This document shows, piece after piece, positions 30,179 to 37,908 of a stretch of 42,905 nucleotides of DNA. Within the stretch, counting starts at the first letter, position 1; each line of letters begins with the position of its first letter. The notes beneath the pieces were generated by a model. The model saw only the letters and a program-made list of their open reading frames with translations, was not told where the DNA came from and did no database searches. The stretch is from SFEB01 sp964612455 (GTDB lineage Bacteria > Bacillota > Clostridia > Christensenellales > CAG-314). Location of the stretch: the NCBI GenBank assembly GCA_964612455.1, contig CAZTCB010000008.1, positions 1 to 42,905 on the forward strand. The letters are read 5' to 3'. The translations under genes and the position numbers were made by a program.

Positions 30179-30465
30179 CTATGAAAGAACAAGGCAATAT
30201 AGGTATCGGCAGCGTGGTTTTTTCATTGAAAGGCAGAGACGCGGGAGCGTGTTACGCCGTCGTTGGCGTCAATGAAAAACGAAAGGTGTGGGTGAGTGAC
30301 GGATATCGCCACAAGCTTTCACAACCGAAACTTAAAAATATTAAACATCTTCGTTTTGACGGGGACGAGTTGACGGCAATCGCCGAAAAACTCAACGCCG
30401 GCAAAAAGGTTTTCGACAGTGAACTCAACAGTGCGTTGAGAGCATATCAAACAACTTCAAAGTAA
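30175..30465 (+). CDS. KOW-domain RNA-binding protein (L14e/L6e/L27e-like)
   Basis: 96 residues starting from GTG 30175, which overlaps the map stop; GGAGG (about 10 bases upstream) suits this start better than ATG 30181. The first half carries a KOW-like SH3 fold (IGSVVFSLKGRDAGACYAVVGVNEKRKVWVSDGYRHKLSQPKLKN). The second half is helical. Small proteins like this sit between map and infA in many Firmicutes and may bind ribosomal RNA. The exact function is not known. Confidence 0.85.
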   Translation: MTMKEQGNIGIGSVVFSLKGRDAGACYAVVGVNEKRKVWVSDGYRHKLSQPKLKNIKHLRFDGDELTAIAEKLNAGKKVFDSELNSALRAYQTTSK

Positions 30466-30477
30466 AAAGGAGTCAAT

Positions 30478-30696
30478 ATGTCAAAAGACGATGTGATAGA
30501 AGTAGAGGGCAAAGTTGTGGAGGTTTTACCCAACGCCAATTTTATCGTAGAACTTGCCAACAATCACCGCATTACGGCGTATATCGGCGGTAAACTGCGC
30601 GTCAATTACATCAGGATAATGAAAGGCGACAGCGTTAAGGTTGAAATGAGTCCGTACGACCTGTCAAAAGGCAGGATTATCTGGCGGAGTAAATAA
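30478..30696 (+). CDS. infA: Translation initiation factor IF-1
   Basis: 72 residues, the exact family length, an OB fold: MSKDDVIEVEGKVVEVLPNANFIVELANNHRITAYIGGKLR and VEMSPYDLSKGRIIWR. It binds the 30S A site in initiation. AAAAGGAG precedes the ATG. Confidence 0.97.
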   Translation: MSKDDVIEVEGKVVEVLPNANFIVELANNHRITAYIGGKLRVNYIRIMKGDSVKVEMSPYDLSKGRIIWRSK

Positions 30697-30770
30697 ACCA
30701 CGGCGTCGGCAAAGGTTGATATCAAAAAAAACGACAAATAGTCAAAAAGAAAAATAAGGAGGACTTAACA

Positions 30771-30887
30771 ATGAAAGTCAAACCCAGCGTAAAACCCATG
30801 TGCGATAAATGCAAGGTCATCAAACGCAACGGTAAAGTCATGGTCATTTGCAGTAAATATCCTAAACATAAGCAAAGACAAGGTTAA
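30771..30887 (+). CDS. rpmJ: 50S ribosomal protein L36, zinc-binding form
   Basis: 38 residues: MKVKPSVKPMCDKCKVIKRN, then VMVICSKYPKHKQRQG. Zinc ligands Cys 11, Cys 14, Cys 27 and His 33 are present (C+ form). AAGGAGG lies before the ATG. Confidence 0.96.
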   Translation: MKVKPSVKPMCDKCKVIKRNGKVMVICSKYPKHKQRQG

Positions 30888-30895
30888 AAATAATC

Positions 30896-30945
30896 TCTTT
30901 TTATCTCTCGCATTCATTCCGAAAAACTTTGCGAGGGTAAAAAGA
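30896..30945 (+). promoter_or_regulatory. Long hairpin in the rpmJ-rpsM gap, candidate alpha-operon control element
   Basis: Left arm TCTTTTTATCTCTCGC (30896-30911) pairs with GCGAGGGTAAAAAGA (30931-30945): 15 pairs with one bulged C and two G-U pairs, loop of 19 bases. No T run follows, so it is not a normal terminator. It lies about 50 bases before rpsM, where the S4 repression site of E. coli sits. A possible promoter (TTGCGA 30929, TATATA 30953) overlaps its 3' side. Confidence 0.5.
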
Positions 30946-30995
30946 CGTGTACTATATACCAATTAAAAATTAAAAAGAGTTAAGGAGAATTTTAA

Positions 30996-31373
30996 ATGGC
31001 TCGTATTTCCGGTATAGAATTACCAAGAGAAAAACGTATTCAAATCGGTCTGACCTATATCTACGGTATCGGTTTGCCTACGGCAGACAAAATACTTGCG
31101 GAAACAGGCGTCAATCCGGACGTCCGTGTCAAAGATTTGACCGATAGCGACGTCACGAAATTGCGTGAATATATTGAACACCAACTTCAGGTAGAAGGTG
31201 ATTTGCGCAGAGTCGTTCAACAAAATATCAAGAGAATGATTGAAAACGGCAGCTATCGCGGACAGCGTCATAGAAAAAATTTGCCTGTCAGAGGTCAGTC
31301 GTCCAAGCAAAACGCTCGCACCCGCAAGGGACCGAAACGCACCGTATCTCGCTCTAAGAAGGCAGACAAATAA
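30996..31373 (+). CDS. rpsM: 30S ribosomal protein S13
   Basis: 125 residues, standard. It starts MARISGIELPREKRIQIGLTYIYGIG and ends RTRKGPKRTVSRSKKADK; RGQRHRKNLPVRGQ is the conserved basic tail that contacts the P-site tRNA. AAGGAG precedes the ATG. Confidence 0.97.
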   Translation: MARISGIELPREKRIQIGLTYIYGIGLPTADKILAETGVNPDVRVKDLTDSDVTKLREYIEHQLQVEGDLRRVVQQNIKRMIENGSYRGQRHRKNLPVRGQSSKQNARTRKGPKRTVSRSKKADK

Positions 31374-31384
31374 GGAGAACAGAA

Positions 31385-31774
31385 ATGGCAGGTAAGAAAG
31401 TTATAAGAAAAAGAAAGGATATACGTCGCGTTGACGCAGGTCAGGTGCACGTTCATGCATCCTTTAATAACACCATTATTTCTATCACGGACATGAACGG
31501 CAACTTGCTGTCGGCATGTTCCTCCGGTGCCCTCGGTTTTAAGGGTAGCAGAAAAAGCACTGCTTTTGCTGCTCAACAAGCGGCAGAGACCGCGGCGAAA
31601 GCGGCTAAAGAGCACGGACTTCGCACGGTAGAGGTCTACGTCAAAGGTCCCGGTCAAGGCAGAGAGTCGGCTATCAGAGCGATGCAGACGTGCGATATCG
31701 AGGTTACGCTCATTAAAGACGTATCTCCTATCCCTCACAACGGTTGCCGTCCTCCTAAAAGAAGAAGAGTATAG
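31385..31774 (+). CDS. rpsK: 30S ribosomal protein S11
   Basis: 129 residues, standard. HVHASFNNTIISITDMNGN, GFKGSRKSTAFAAQ and the end DVSPIPHNGCRPPKRRRV are family signatures. AAGGAG precedes the ATG. Confidence 0.97.
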   Translation: MAGKKVIRKRKDIRRVDAGQVHVHASFNNTIISITDMNGNLLSACSSGALGFKGSRKSTAFAAQQAAETAAKAAKEHGLRTVEVYVKGPGQGRESAIRAMQTCDIEVTLIKDVSPIPHNGCRPPKRRRV

Positions 31775-31794
31775 TAGTTAAAGGAGTATTATTT

Positions 31795-32421
31795 ATGGCA
31801 AAATACACAGCGGCGGATTGCCGTCTTTGCAGAAGAGAAAATCAAAAACTGTTTCTTAAGGGCGACAGATGCTATTCTCAAAAATGCGCGTTGACTCGCA
31901 GAGCCAAGATACCCGGACAACAATGGGCGGGCAGAAAGAAGGTCACCGAGTACGGTCAACAGTTGAGAGAAAAGCAAAAAGCCAAGAGAATTTACGGCCT
32001 TCAGGAAAAGCAATTTCACAAATATTATACCGAGGCAGAGCGTATAAAGGGCGTTACCGGTACCAACATGCTCATCATGCTCGAAGAGCGCTTGGACAAC
32101 GTCGTTTATCGTATGGGTATCGGCGTCAGCCGTAGCCAGAGCCGTCAGTTGGTCAACCATGGTCATATCACCGTTAACGGTAAAACCGTCACTATCCCTT
32201 CCTATGCGGTCAGAGTAGGTGACGTCGTTGCCGTTAAAGAGACCAAAGCGGACAACAAGTTTTTCACTGAGCTTAAGGCTATGAAAAAACCGACCAATCT
32301 CCCCAAGTGGTTGGATTTCGACAACACAACCTTGTCGGGCAAAATACTTGCAAAACCGCAGAGAGAAGACATAGATCTCGTCATTGCGGAGCACATGATT
32401 GTCGAGTTGTACTCCAAGTAA
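31795..32421 (+). CDS. rpsD: 30S ribosomal protein S4, zinc-binding form
   Basis: 208 residues. The N-terminus carries four Cys (CRLC and CYSQKC), the zinc form of S4, followed by the S4 RNA-binding domain with RLDNVVYRMGIGVSRSQSRQLVNHGHITVNG. S4 can repress its own operon. AAAGGAG precedes the ATG. Confidence 0.97.
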   Translation: MAKYTAADCRLCRRENQKLFLKGDRCYSQKCALTRRAKIPGQQWAGRKKVTEYGQQLREKQKAKRIYGLQEKQFHKYYTEAERIKGVTGTNMLIMLEERLDNVVYRMGIGVSRSQSRQLVNHGHITVNGKTVTIPSYAVRVGDVVAVKETKADNKFFTELKAMKKPTNLPKWLDFDNTTLSGKILAKPQREDIDLVIAEHMIVELYSK

Positions 32422-32488
32422 TGAGTCGACAAAGATTTTGTTTTCCCACCACCCCCTCAACTAAATTTTAAAAAGGAGATTATTCGAT

Positions 32489-33460
32489 ATGATGGAAATA
32501 GAAACACCGAAAATCGACGTAAGGGACCAAGGCGAAAACGGCTCTAAGACGACCATAGTGTTGGAGCCTCTCGAAAGGGGATTCGGTATCACTCTCGGCA
32601 ATGCAATGCGTAGAGTTTTACTGTCTTCTTTGCCGGGAGCGGCGATTGTAGGCATCAAGATCGACGGTGTGCAACATGAGTTCTCTACTATAGAAGGTGT
32701 GACGGAAGACGTTGCGGAGATTATCTTAAACATCAAAAACATCACGTTAAAGACGACTAACGAAGACGATAGTTTCCGTAAGACGCTTACCCTCAACAAA
32801 GTCGGACCTTGCGAGATATTTGCAAGAGATATCGCGACGGATGCCGAGGTTGAAATTCTCAATCCCGACCTGTACCTTTGCACGTTGGCAGACGGGTACA
32901 GCTTAAATTGCGAGCTTACGGTCGGCAGGGGCAGAGGGTATGTTTCGGCAGCCAGAAATAAGGAAATAAATAAAGAGTTGAAACTCAATTATCCTATTGG
33001 TTACATACCGACTGACAGCTTGTACTCTCCCGTCAAAAAGGTCAATTACAACGTAGAAGCCGCCCGCGTGGGACAAAGCATAGGTTTTGACAAACTCACG
33101 ATGGAAGTAGAAACAAACGGTGCTTTTTCGGGCAGAGAGATTGTTTCGTTGGCGGCAAAAGTCCTGACGGACCATATAAGTGTGTTTGAAAAACTCTCGG
33201 AGTACGGAAACCGCACTTATTTGACCGAAACGAAAGAGGACATTACAACCAAGATTTTAGAGATGAGCATCGACGAAATGGATTTGTCCGTCCGCAGCTA
33301 CAACTGCCTCAAACGCGCCAATATTCAGACAGTCGGCGATCTCACGCGCAAGACCGAAGAGGATATGCTCAAGGTGAGAAACCTCGGGCGGAAATCCTTG
33401 GACGAAGTAATAGCGAAACTCGAGTCCTACGGTCTCGGGTTGAAACAAAAAGAAGATTAA
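32489..33460 (+). CDS. rpoA: RNA polymerase alpha subunit
   Basis: 323 residues. The N-terminal dimerisation domain shows LEPLERGFGITLGNAMRRVLLSSLPGAAI, and the C-terminal domain (DMDLSVRSYNCLKRANIQTVGDL and RNLGRKSLDEVIAKLESYGL) contacts UP elements and activators. AAAGGAG precedes the ATG pair at 32489 and 32492; either may be used. Confidence 0.98.
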   Translation: MMEIETPKIDVRDQGENGSKTTIVLEPLERGFGITLGNAMRRVLLSSLPGAAIVGIKIDGVQHEFSTIEGVTEDVAEIILNIKNITLKTTNEDDSFRKTLTLNKVGPCEIFARDIATDAEVEILNPDLYLCTLADGYSLNCELTVGRGRGYVSAARNKEINKELKLNYPIGYIPTDSLYSPVKKVNYNVEAARVGQSIGFDKLTMEVETNGAFSGREIVSLAAKVLTDHISVFEKLSEYGNRTYLTETKEDITTKILEMSIDEMDLSVRSYNCLKRANIQTVGDLTRKTEEDMLKVRNLGRKSLDEVIAKLESYGLGLKQKED

Positions 33461-33476
33461 CGGAGGATACCAAACA

Positions 33477-33980
33477 ATGATAAGTAAATTGGGTAGAGCA
33501 ACCGATCAAAGACTCGCTTTGTTAAAAAATCAGGTATCATACCTTTTGTGGAATGGCAAACTCGAGACTACCTATGCCCGTGCGAAAGCCGTTCAGAGAT
33601 TGGCTGACAAATATCTCACCTGGGCAATCAACAATTACCAGGACGTCGAGAGAGTTACCAAGACCAAAAAGGTAAACGGCGTTGATACGACGGTAGAAGT
33701 CGTCAACGACGGTGCTAAAAAGTTGGCGGCAAGACGCAGACTTATGGCAAACCTTGCTGATTTGCAAGAGGCAAGAGGCGAAAGAGAGAGCGCAACCGCG
33801 TATAAACTTCGCACAGCCGACGTAAAGCATCCTTTGATTGAAAAGATGTTCAATGAATACGCACCCAGACTTGACAAGCGCGCTCAGGAGCTTGGTCAAA
33901 AGGGCGGATATACGACCATTCGTCGTTTGGACGCTCGCCGCGGCGACGCGGCAGAGATGGCAATCATTGAGATTTTATAA
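33477..33980 (+). CDS. rplQ: 50S ribosomal protein L17 with an internal insertion
   Basis: 167 residues where 115-125 is common. The core is clear at the start (KLGRATDQRLALLKNQVSYLLWNGKLETTYARAKAVQRLADKYLTW) and the end (GGYTTIRRLDARRGDAAEMAIIEIL). The extra part lies between about residues 50 and 85 (VTKTKKVNGVDTTVEVVNDG). CGGAGG precedes the ATG. Last gene of the operon; truA, rplM, rpsI and the ECF transporter genes that often follow are not here. Confidence 0.95.
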   Translation: MISKLGRATDQRLALLKNQVSYLLWNGKLETTYARAKAVQRLADKYLTWAINNYQDVERVTKTKKVNGVDTTVEVVNDGAKKLAARRRLMANLADLQEARGERESATAYKLRTADVKHPLIEKMFNEYAPRLDKRAQELGQKGGYTTIRRLDARRGDAAEMAIIEIL

Positions 33981-34008
33981 GATTGCTTTTAAAACTAATA
34001 ATTTAAAG

Positions 34009-34041
34009 AAAAAGCCTTTCGTTTAATCGGAAGGCTTTTTT
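34009..34041 (+). terminator. Terminator of the ribosomal operon
   Basis: AAAAAGCCTT and CG pair with CG and AAGGCTTTTTT around TTTAAT, followed by a T run. It lies 28 bases after the rplQ stop. Confidence 0.88.
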
Positions 34042-34100
34042 CGTGCGCTTTTTTAACGAAATCAGGGGTATTTGTAACGCACGGTTAATAAAATAGGTAT

Positions 34101-35237
34101 ATGAAAGAAAGTTTAAAAAAAATCCTTTGTCTGGCGTTGCTGGCAGTGTTTATCGTTTCGGCTGTCTTTTTCGTTATCCCGAAAGTAGAAAATCGCGTAA
34201 CCGATGAAAAAAACGACGACGTCGACTCGGTCGTCGTCCTGACCGTATGGCACGTCGAAAGCGTCGAGGGCGGCGTCGGCAGCAGATGCGATTGGTTAAA
34301 AAAAAGAGCAAGAGAATTTGAAAAGCGCAATAAAGGCGTTTATCTGGACGTCGTAAAGCTGACGGAAACGCAGTTGGCGGACAAATTGTCTCAAGGACAA
34401 TCGTTTGATATCGTTAGTTTCGGACTCGGGATAGGAGAAATGGTTTTACCGAGATTGGTTGCGTTTGACAGTATAAACGACGACGTTTATCGGAGTTTTT
34501 TAAACGGCGGTATGATAAACGGAAAACTTTACGCGTTGCCGTACATGTGCGGAGGGTACGTTCTTGCGGCGCGTATTCGCGACCTCACGTCGTTAACTCG
34601 CTATATTTCATTAAAAGAAAGCGCATTCGATTGTTTTACGACTAAAAAGACGGCAAAAAAAACTTTGGACATTTTTTCGATAATGACTGCCGCAAGCAAA
34701 AACTGTTGTCCTTTGGTAGGGTTGTCTTTGTTGGCAAACGGGGAAAAACGGGATTTGTCCAAAGTGTATTGCGAGCCGTCTTTGACGCAGTACGGGGCGT
34801 ATGAAAAGTTTTTGGCGGGTAACACGGCGACGATTTTGCTCGGCACACAGCGCGATTTTTGGCGTTTGTCGACTCGTGTGGCAAACGGAAAGATAAGTGA
34901 AATATGCTTTGCGCCTTTAATCGATTATACCGATTTGGTGCAGTACGTCGGATTGGGTAATTCTCGGGACGCGACTCGTATGAGTTTAAGCGAAAGTTTT
35001 GCGTCTTATCTGACAAGCGAAGCGCCTCAAAAGAAATTGTCTGCCGTGGGTATGCTTTCGGTCGTCGACGTTGACGTGTACGCCGACGGGGTTATGCGAG
35101 AGATGGCGGAGGGAATAAAAACGGCAAAAACCGTCAACGTGTTTACTTCTTCCGCAGTGTTGGACAATTTGTATGCCGACGCGAAAAAAACTATTTCCGA
35201 CGGGCAGCAAAACCTTTTAAAAAAATATCTCGTTTAG
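34101..35237 (+). CDS. Membrane-anchored extracellular protein related to solute-binding proteins
   Basis: A 378-residue protein with an N-terminal basic and hydrophobic anchor (residues 8-27, KILCLALLAVFIVSAVFFVI). No lipobox Cys follows it, so it is probably a signal anchor. The outside part resembles ABC-transporter family 1 sugar-binding proteins: VVVLTVWHVESVEGG, LKKRAREFEKRNKGVYLDVVKLTE, LSQGQSFDIVSFGLG and GKLYALPYMCGGYVL. No permease or ATPase gene is nearby. The binding site before the ATG is weak (AATAGG). The family assignment is moderate and any ligand unknown. It could be a diverged binding protein used for sensing or wall assembly. Confidence 0.6.
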   Translation: MKESLKKILCLALLAVFIVSAVFFVIPKVENRVTDEKNDDVDSVVVLTVWHVESVEGGVGSRCDWLKKRAREFEKRNKGVYLDVVKLTETQLADKLSQGQSFDIVSFGLGIGEMVLPRLVAFDSINDDVYRSFLNGGMINGKLYALPYMCGGYVLAARIRDLTSLTRYISLKESAFDCFTTKKTAKKTLDIFSIMTAASKNCCPLVGLSLLANGEKRDLSKVYCEPSLTQYGAYEKFLAGNTATILLGTQRDFWRLSTRVANGKISEICFAPLIDYTDLVQYVGLGNSRDATRMSLSESFASYLTSEAPQKKLSAVGMLSVVDVDVYADGVMREMAEGIKTAKTVNVFTSSAVLDNLYADAKKTISDGQQNLLKKYLV

Positions 35238-35239
35238 CG

Positions 35240-35268
35240 TTGAAAAAACAAAAAAAATAGTGTAAAAT
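35240..35268 (+). promoter_or_regulatory. Possible promoter for murB
   Basis: -35 TTGAAA (35240-35245), a 17-base spacer and -10 TAAAAT (35263-35268). The start of transcription would fall near the ribosome binding site AAAAGGAG, which leaves an unusually short leader, so this is uncertain. Confidence 0.35.
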
Positions 35269-35284
35269 AAAAGGAGCCGTCAAA

Positions 35285-36217
35285 ATGTGGGTTAAGGAAT
35301 TTTTTAAAGAGTTTCCGTCGGTCGAAAAAGACGTCGATTTTAAAAAGCTGACCACCGTAAAAACGGGAGGAAAAGCGAGGGTGTTGTTGAGGCCGACCTG
35401 CGCAGAGGACGTCGTCCGCGCGATAAAGTTTACCAAAGAGACCAACGTGCCGATTTTTGTCATCGGGGCGGGGAGCAATTGTCTTGCTTCGGACGACGGA
35501 TACGACGGAGTGCTTTTAAAACTGTCGCCGTATATGTGCCAAATCGATTTTTGCGGCAATATGGTAAAAGTCGGAGCCGGCGCGAGAACGTCGATGTTGT
35601 ATTCTTTTTGCCTTGCTCATCGCCTCGGCGGGTGTGAGTTTTTGGCAAATATCCCGGGTACGGTAGGCGGAGCAACGGTCATGAACGCCGGATGTTTCGG
35701 CAGTTGTGCGGCAGACGTGGTCGTGGGTGTCGACATTGTTGACCGCGACGGAAATATAAGGCATATCGACGCGGACGGGTTGCGTTTTTCGGAAAGGAGC
35801 AGTATTTTTTCGGACGGAGAGAGCGTCGTTACCGACGTGTATTTTTCGTTCTTTCCTTCTTCCGCCGAGGATATAATCGGTCGATACGAGGAAATTGCGG
35901 TAAGAAAGCGTTTGTCGCAGCCCGTAGACAAGCCGTGCTTCGGCAGCGTCTTTAAGCGGACGGAAAAAGGAAGCGCCGCGGCGTTGATAGACAGGCTCGG
36001 ATTTAAGGGTTTTGCCATCAACGGGGCAAAGGTAAGCGAGAAACACGCGGGATTTTTTATAAACGAGAATAACGCGACTACGGGCGATTTTTTGACTTTG
36101 ATAGATATAGTCGGTCAGACCGTACGCGACAGATACGGTGTAGTACTTTCACCGGAGGTGGTTTACGTTGGAGTTAGTGACGATTTGGGGGGATTACCAT
36201 ACTCACACTTTTTATAG
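35285..36217 (+). CDS. murB: UDP-N-acetylenolpyruvoylglucosamine reductase MurB
   Basis: 310 residues. MurB reduces UDP-GlcNAc-enolpyruvate to UDP-MurNAc with NADPH and FAD in cytoplasmic wall synthesis. FAD-domain signatures are TTVKTGGKARVLLRP, FVIGAGSNCLASD and GCEFLANIPGTVGGATVMNAGCFG. Catalytic Ser 221 lies in CFGSVFKR and Glu 291 in LSPEVVYVG. About 15 residues continue past the usual end because the gene overlaps the next by 50 bases. AAAGGAG precedes the ATG. Confidence 0.96.
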   Translation: MWVKEFFKEFPSVEKDVDFKKLTTVKTGGKARVLLRPTCAEDVVRAIKFTKETNVPIFVIGAGSNCLASDDGYDGVLLKLSPYMCQIDFCGNMVKVGAGARTSMLYSFCLAHRLGGCEFLANIPGTVGGATVMNAGCFGSCAADVVVGVDIVDRDGNIRHIDADGLRFSERSSIFSDGESVVTDVYFSFFPSSAEDIIGRYEEIAVRKRLSQPVDKPCFGSVFKRTEKGSAAALIDRLGFKGFAINGAKVSEKHAGFFINENNATTGDFLTLIDIVGQTVRDRYGVVLSPEVVYVGVSDDLGGLPYSHFL

Positions 36218-36956
36218 CGGCAAAAACGGGCACTCTACGTGCAGTGCCGCCGATATTTACGCCGCCGCAAAAGAAAAAGGGCTTAAAGAGGTTGCTATAT
36301 GCGACCACGGGGTGAGGCATTGCTGTTTCGGCACCACCCGTGCGCGATTAAAAAAATTGCGTGCGGAGTTGGACGAGCTCAATGCGCGCGGCGACGTAAA
36401 AATGTTGCTCGGGATAGAAGCGAATATTTATTCGTCGGACGGGCTGATAGATGTAAAACAAGAGGAACGGGGTGCGTTTGATATCGTCGTTGCGGGGTAT
36501 CACAAACTCGTTTGGGGAAAAAACATGGTCGACGCCATGCGATACAATATCCCCGCACTGCTCGGAGTGGATACGGAGTCGGCAAAAAAAAGATATACCC
36601 GTGCAGTGGTTAATGCGATAAAAACACAAAAAATCGACGTTTTGAGCCACCCGTGTTACGGATTGCCGACGGACATGAGAGAAATAGTAAAGGCGGCAGA
36701 GGATTACGGCGTGATGCTCGAGTTGAACGGAAAAAGAATATCGATGTCCGACGAGGACGTTTTGTTTATGGCGGCGAGCAAAGTAAAAATAGTGGCAAAC
36801 AGCGACGCCCATTCCCGCGAAAGGGTAGGCGACGTAGCCGTGCCGATAGATTTGTGCAAGAGATTGGGTATTCCTTTTGACAGGATAGAAAACTTTAAGG
36901 GATTGTTGACGGTGAAAGAATTAAATGGCAAAGATAACCACTACGAGAAAAATTAA
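36168..36956 (+). CDS. PHP-domain phosphoesterase
   Basis: 262 residues from a TTG start at 36168, chosen because GGAGGTGG lies about 8 bases upstream, inside murB. The PHP fold is shown by GDYHTHTFYSG (His 11 and 13), ICDHGVRH, LLGIEANIYS (Glu), LSHPCYG (His) and VANSDAHSRERVG (Asp and His), a set of metal ligands that supports metal-dependent phosphatase activity. Relatives include YcdX and histidinol-phosphatase-like proteins; the substrate is unknown. It overlaps murB by 50 bases and whiA by 32 bases, suggesting tight coupling of the three. Confidence 0.9.
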   Translation: MELVTIWGDYHTHTFYSGKNGHSTCSAADIYAAAKEKGLKEVAICDHGVRHCCFGTTRARLKKLRAELDELNARGDVKMLLGIEANIYSSDGLIDVKQEERGAFDIVVAGYHKLVWGKNMVDAMRYNIPALLGVDTESAKKRYTRAVVNAIKTQKIDVLSHPCYGLPTDMREIVKAAEDYGVMLELNGKRISMSDEDVLFMAASKVKIVANSDAHSRERVGDVAVPIDLCKRLGIPFDRIENFKGLLTVKELNGKDNHYEKN

Positions 36957-37881
36957 AAAAGAAATATTGACCAACGTAACGGGCGCGCTTTCCCCGTGTT
37001 GCCAAAAGGCCTTTTTGGCAGGCGTGTTTTTTTCGGTAGGCAGTCTTGCTATAAGAGGCAAAGATTTAGTCTTGTCGCTTTCGACGGAAAACGAACAACT
37101 GCTGAAAGTTTTTCAATCGATAATGCAGACGCGTTACGGCGAATATTGCGAATACGCACCCGTCTTAAACAACAAGGTGAGCAACAAGACGGTTTTTGAA
37201 ACGTCGGTGAGGAGTCTCGACGCGTTGTTTGACGCACACGTGCTTGTCAACGAGGACGGGATAGCGCTTGCGGACAGTATTCATTCCTCGATACGCGACA
37301 GGGATTGTTGCAGTCGCGCGTTTATCAAGGGGTTGTTTGCGGGGTGCGGTACGGCGTCGTTTTCTCCCGAAAACAGCAACAACGGGTATCATTTTGAGTT
37401 TTTCGTGTCGCGTCCTGCAGTGGCGGACAGCCTCGTTGAATTTTTAGCGGCTAAAGATTTTCATTTTAAACAAGCAACGAGGGGGGACGGGGTGGTCGTT
37501 TACGTCAAAGACAGCGCGACGATATCTGATTTGTTAAACTATGTGGACGCACCCCGTGCCTTGTTTGAGTTTGAAAATTTGCTTGCCAACAAGAGTGTTC
37601 GCAACAAGGTCAATCGTCAGCAAAACTGCTATATGGCAAATTTGTCAAAGGCAGTCACCGCTTCGGTCAGACAGGTACAGGCAATAGAGTATATCGAGCG
37701 CGAACGGGGGTTGAGTTATTTACCGGAGTATCTTGCCGAGGTTGCGCGCGCGCGTCTTTCGGATACGTCGGCGAGCCTTGACGAGTTGTCCAAACGGTTT
37801 GACGGGTTGACCAAGAGCGGTATGGCGCATAGGTTGCGCAAGATAGAACAAATCGCCAAAAAGTTGGGAAAAGAAGATTAA
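36925..37881 (+). CDS. whiA: WhiA-family DNA-binding regulator
   Basis: 318 residues. WhiA combines a degenerate LAGLIDADG endonuclease-like domain with a C-terminal helix-turn-helix. The family motif NRQQNCYMANLSKAVTASVRQVQAIEYI (near 230-257) and the ending ELSKRFDGLTKSGMAHRLRKI are clear. WhiA controls sporulation in Streptomyces and affects division and chromosome biology in Bacillus. It overlaps the PHP gene by 32 bases. rapZ and yvcK, which often separate murB/PHP from whiA, are absent. The binding site before the ATG is weak, consistent with translation coupled to the upstream gene. Confidence 0.93.
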   Translation: MAKITTTRKIKKEILTNVTGALSPCCQKAFLAGVFFSVGSLAIRGKDLVLSLSTENEQLLKVFQSIMQTRYGEYCEYAPVLNNKVSNKTVFETSVRSLDALFDAHVLVNEDGIALADSIHSSIRDRDCCSRAFIKGLFAGCGTASFSPENSNNGYHFEFFVSRPAVADSLVEFLAAKDFHFKQATRGDGVVVYVKDSATISDLLNYVDAPRALFEFENLLANKSVRNKVNRQQNCYMANLSKAVTASVRQVQAIEYIERERGLSYLPEYLAEVARARLSDTSASLDELSKRFDGLTKSGMAHRLRKIEQIAKKLGKED

Positions 37882-37908
37882 AGTACGATAAAACACGGAG
37901 AAAAAGAA

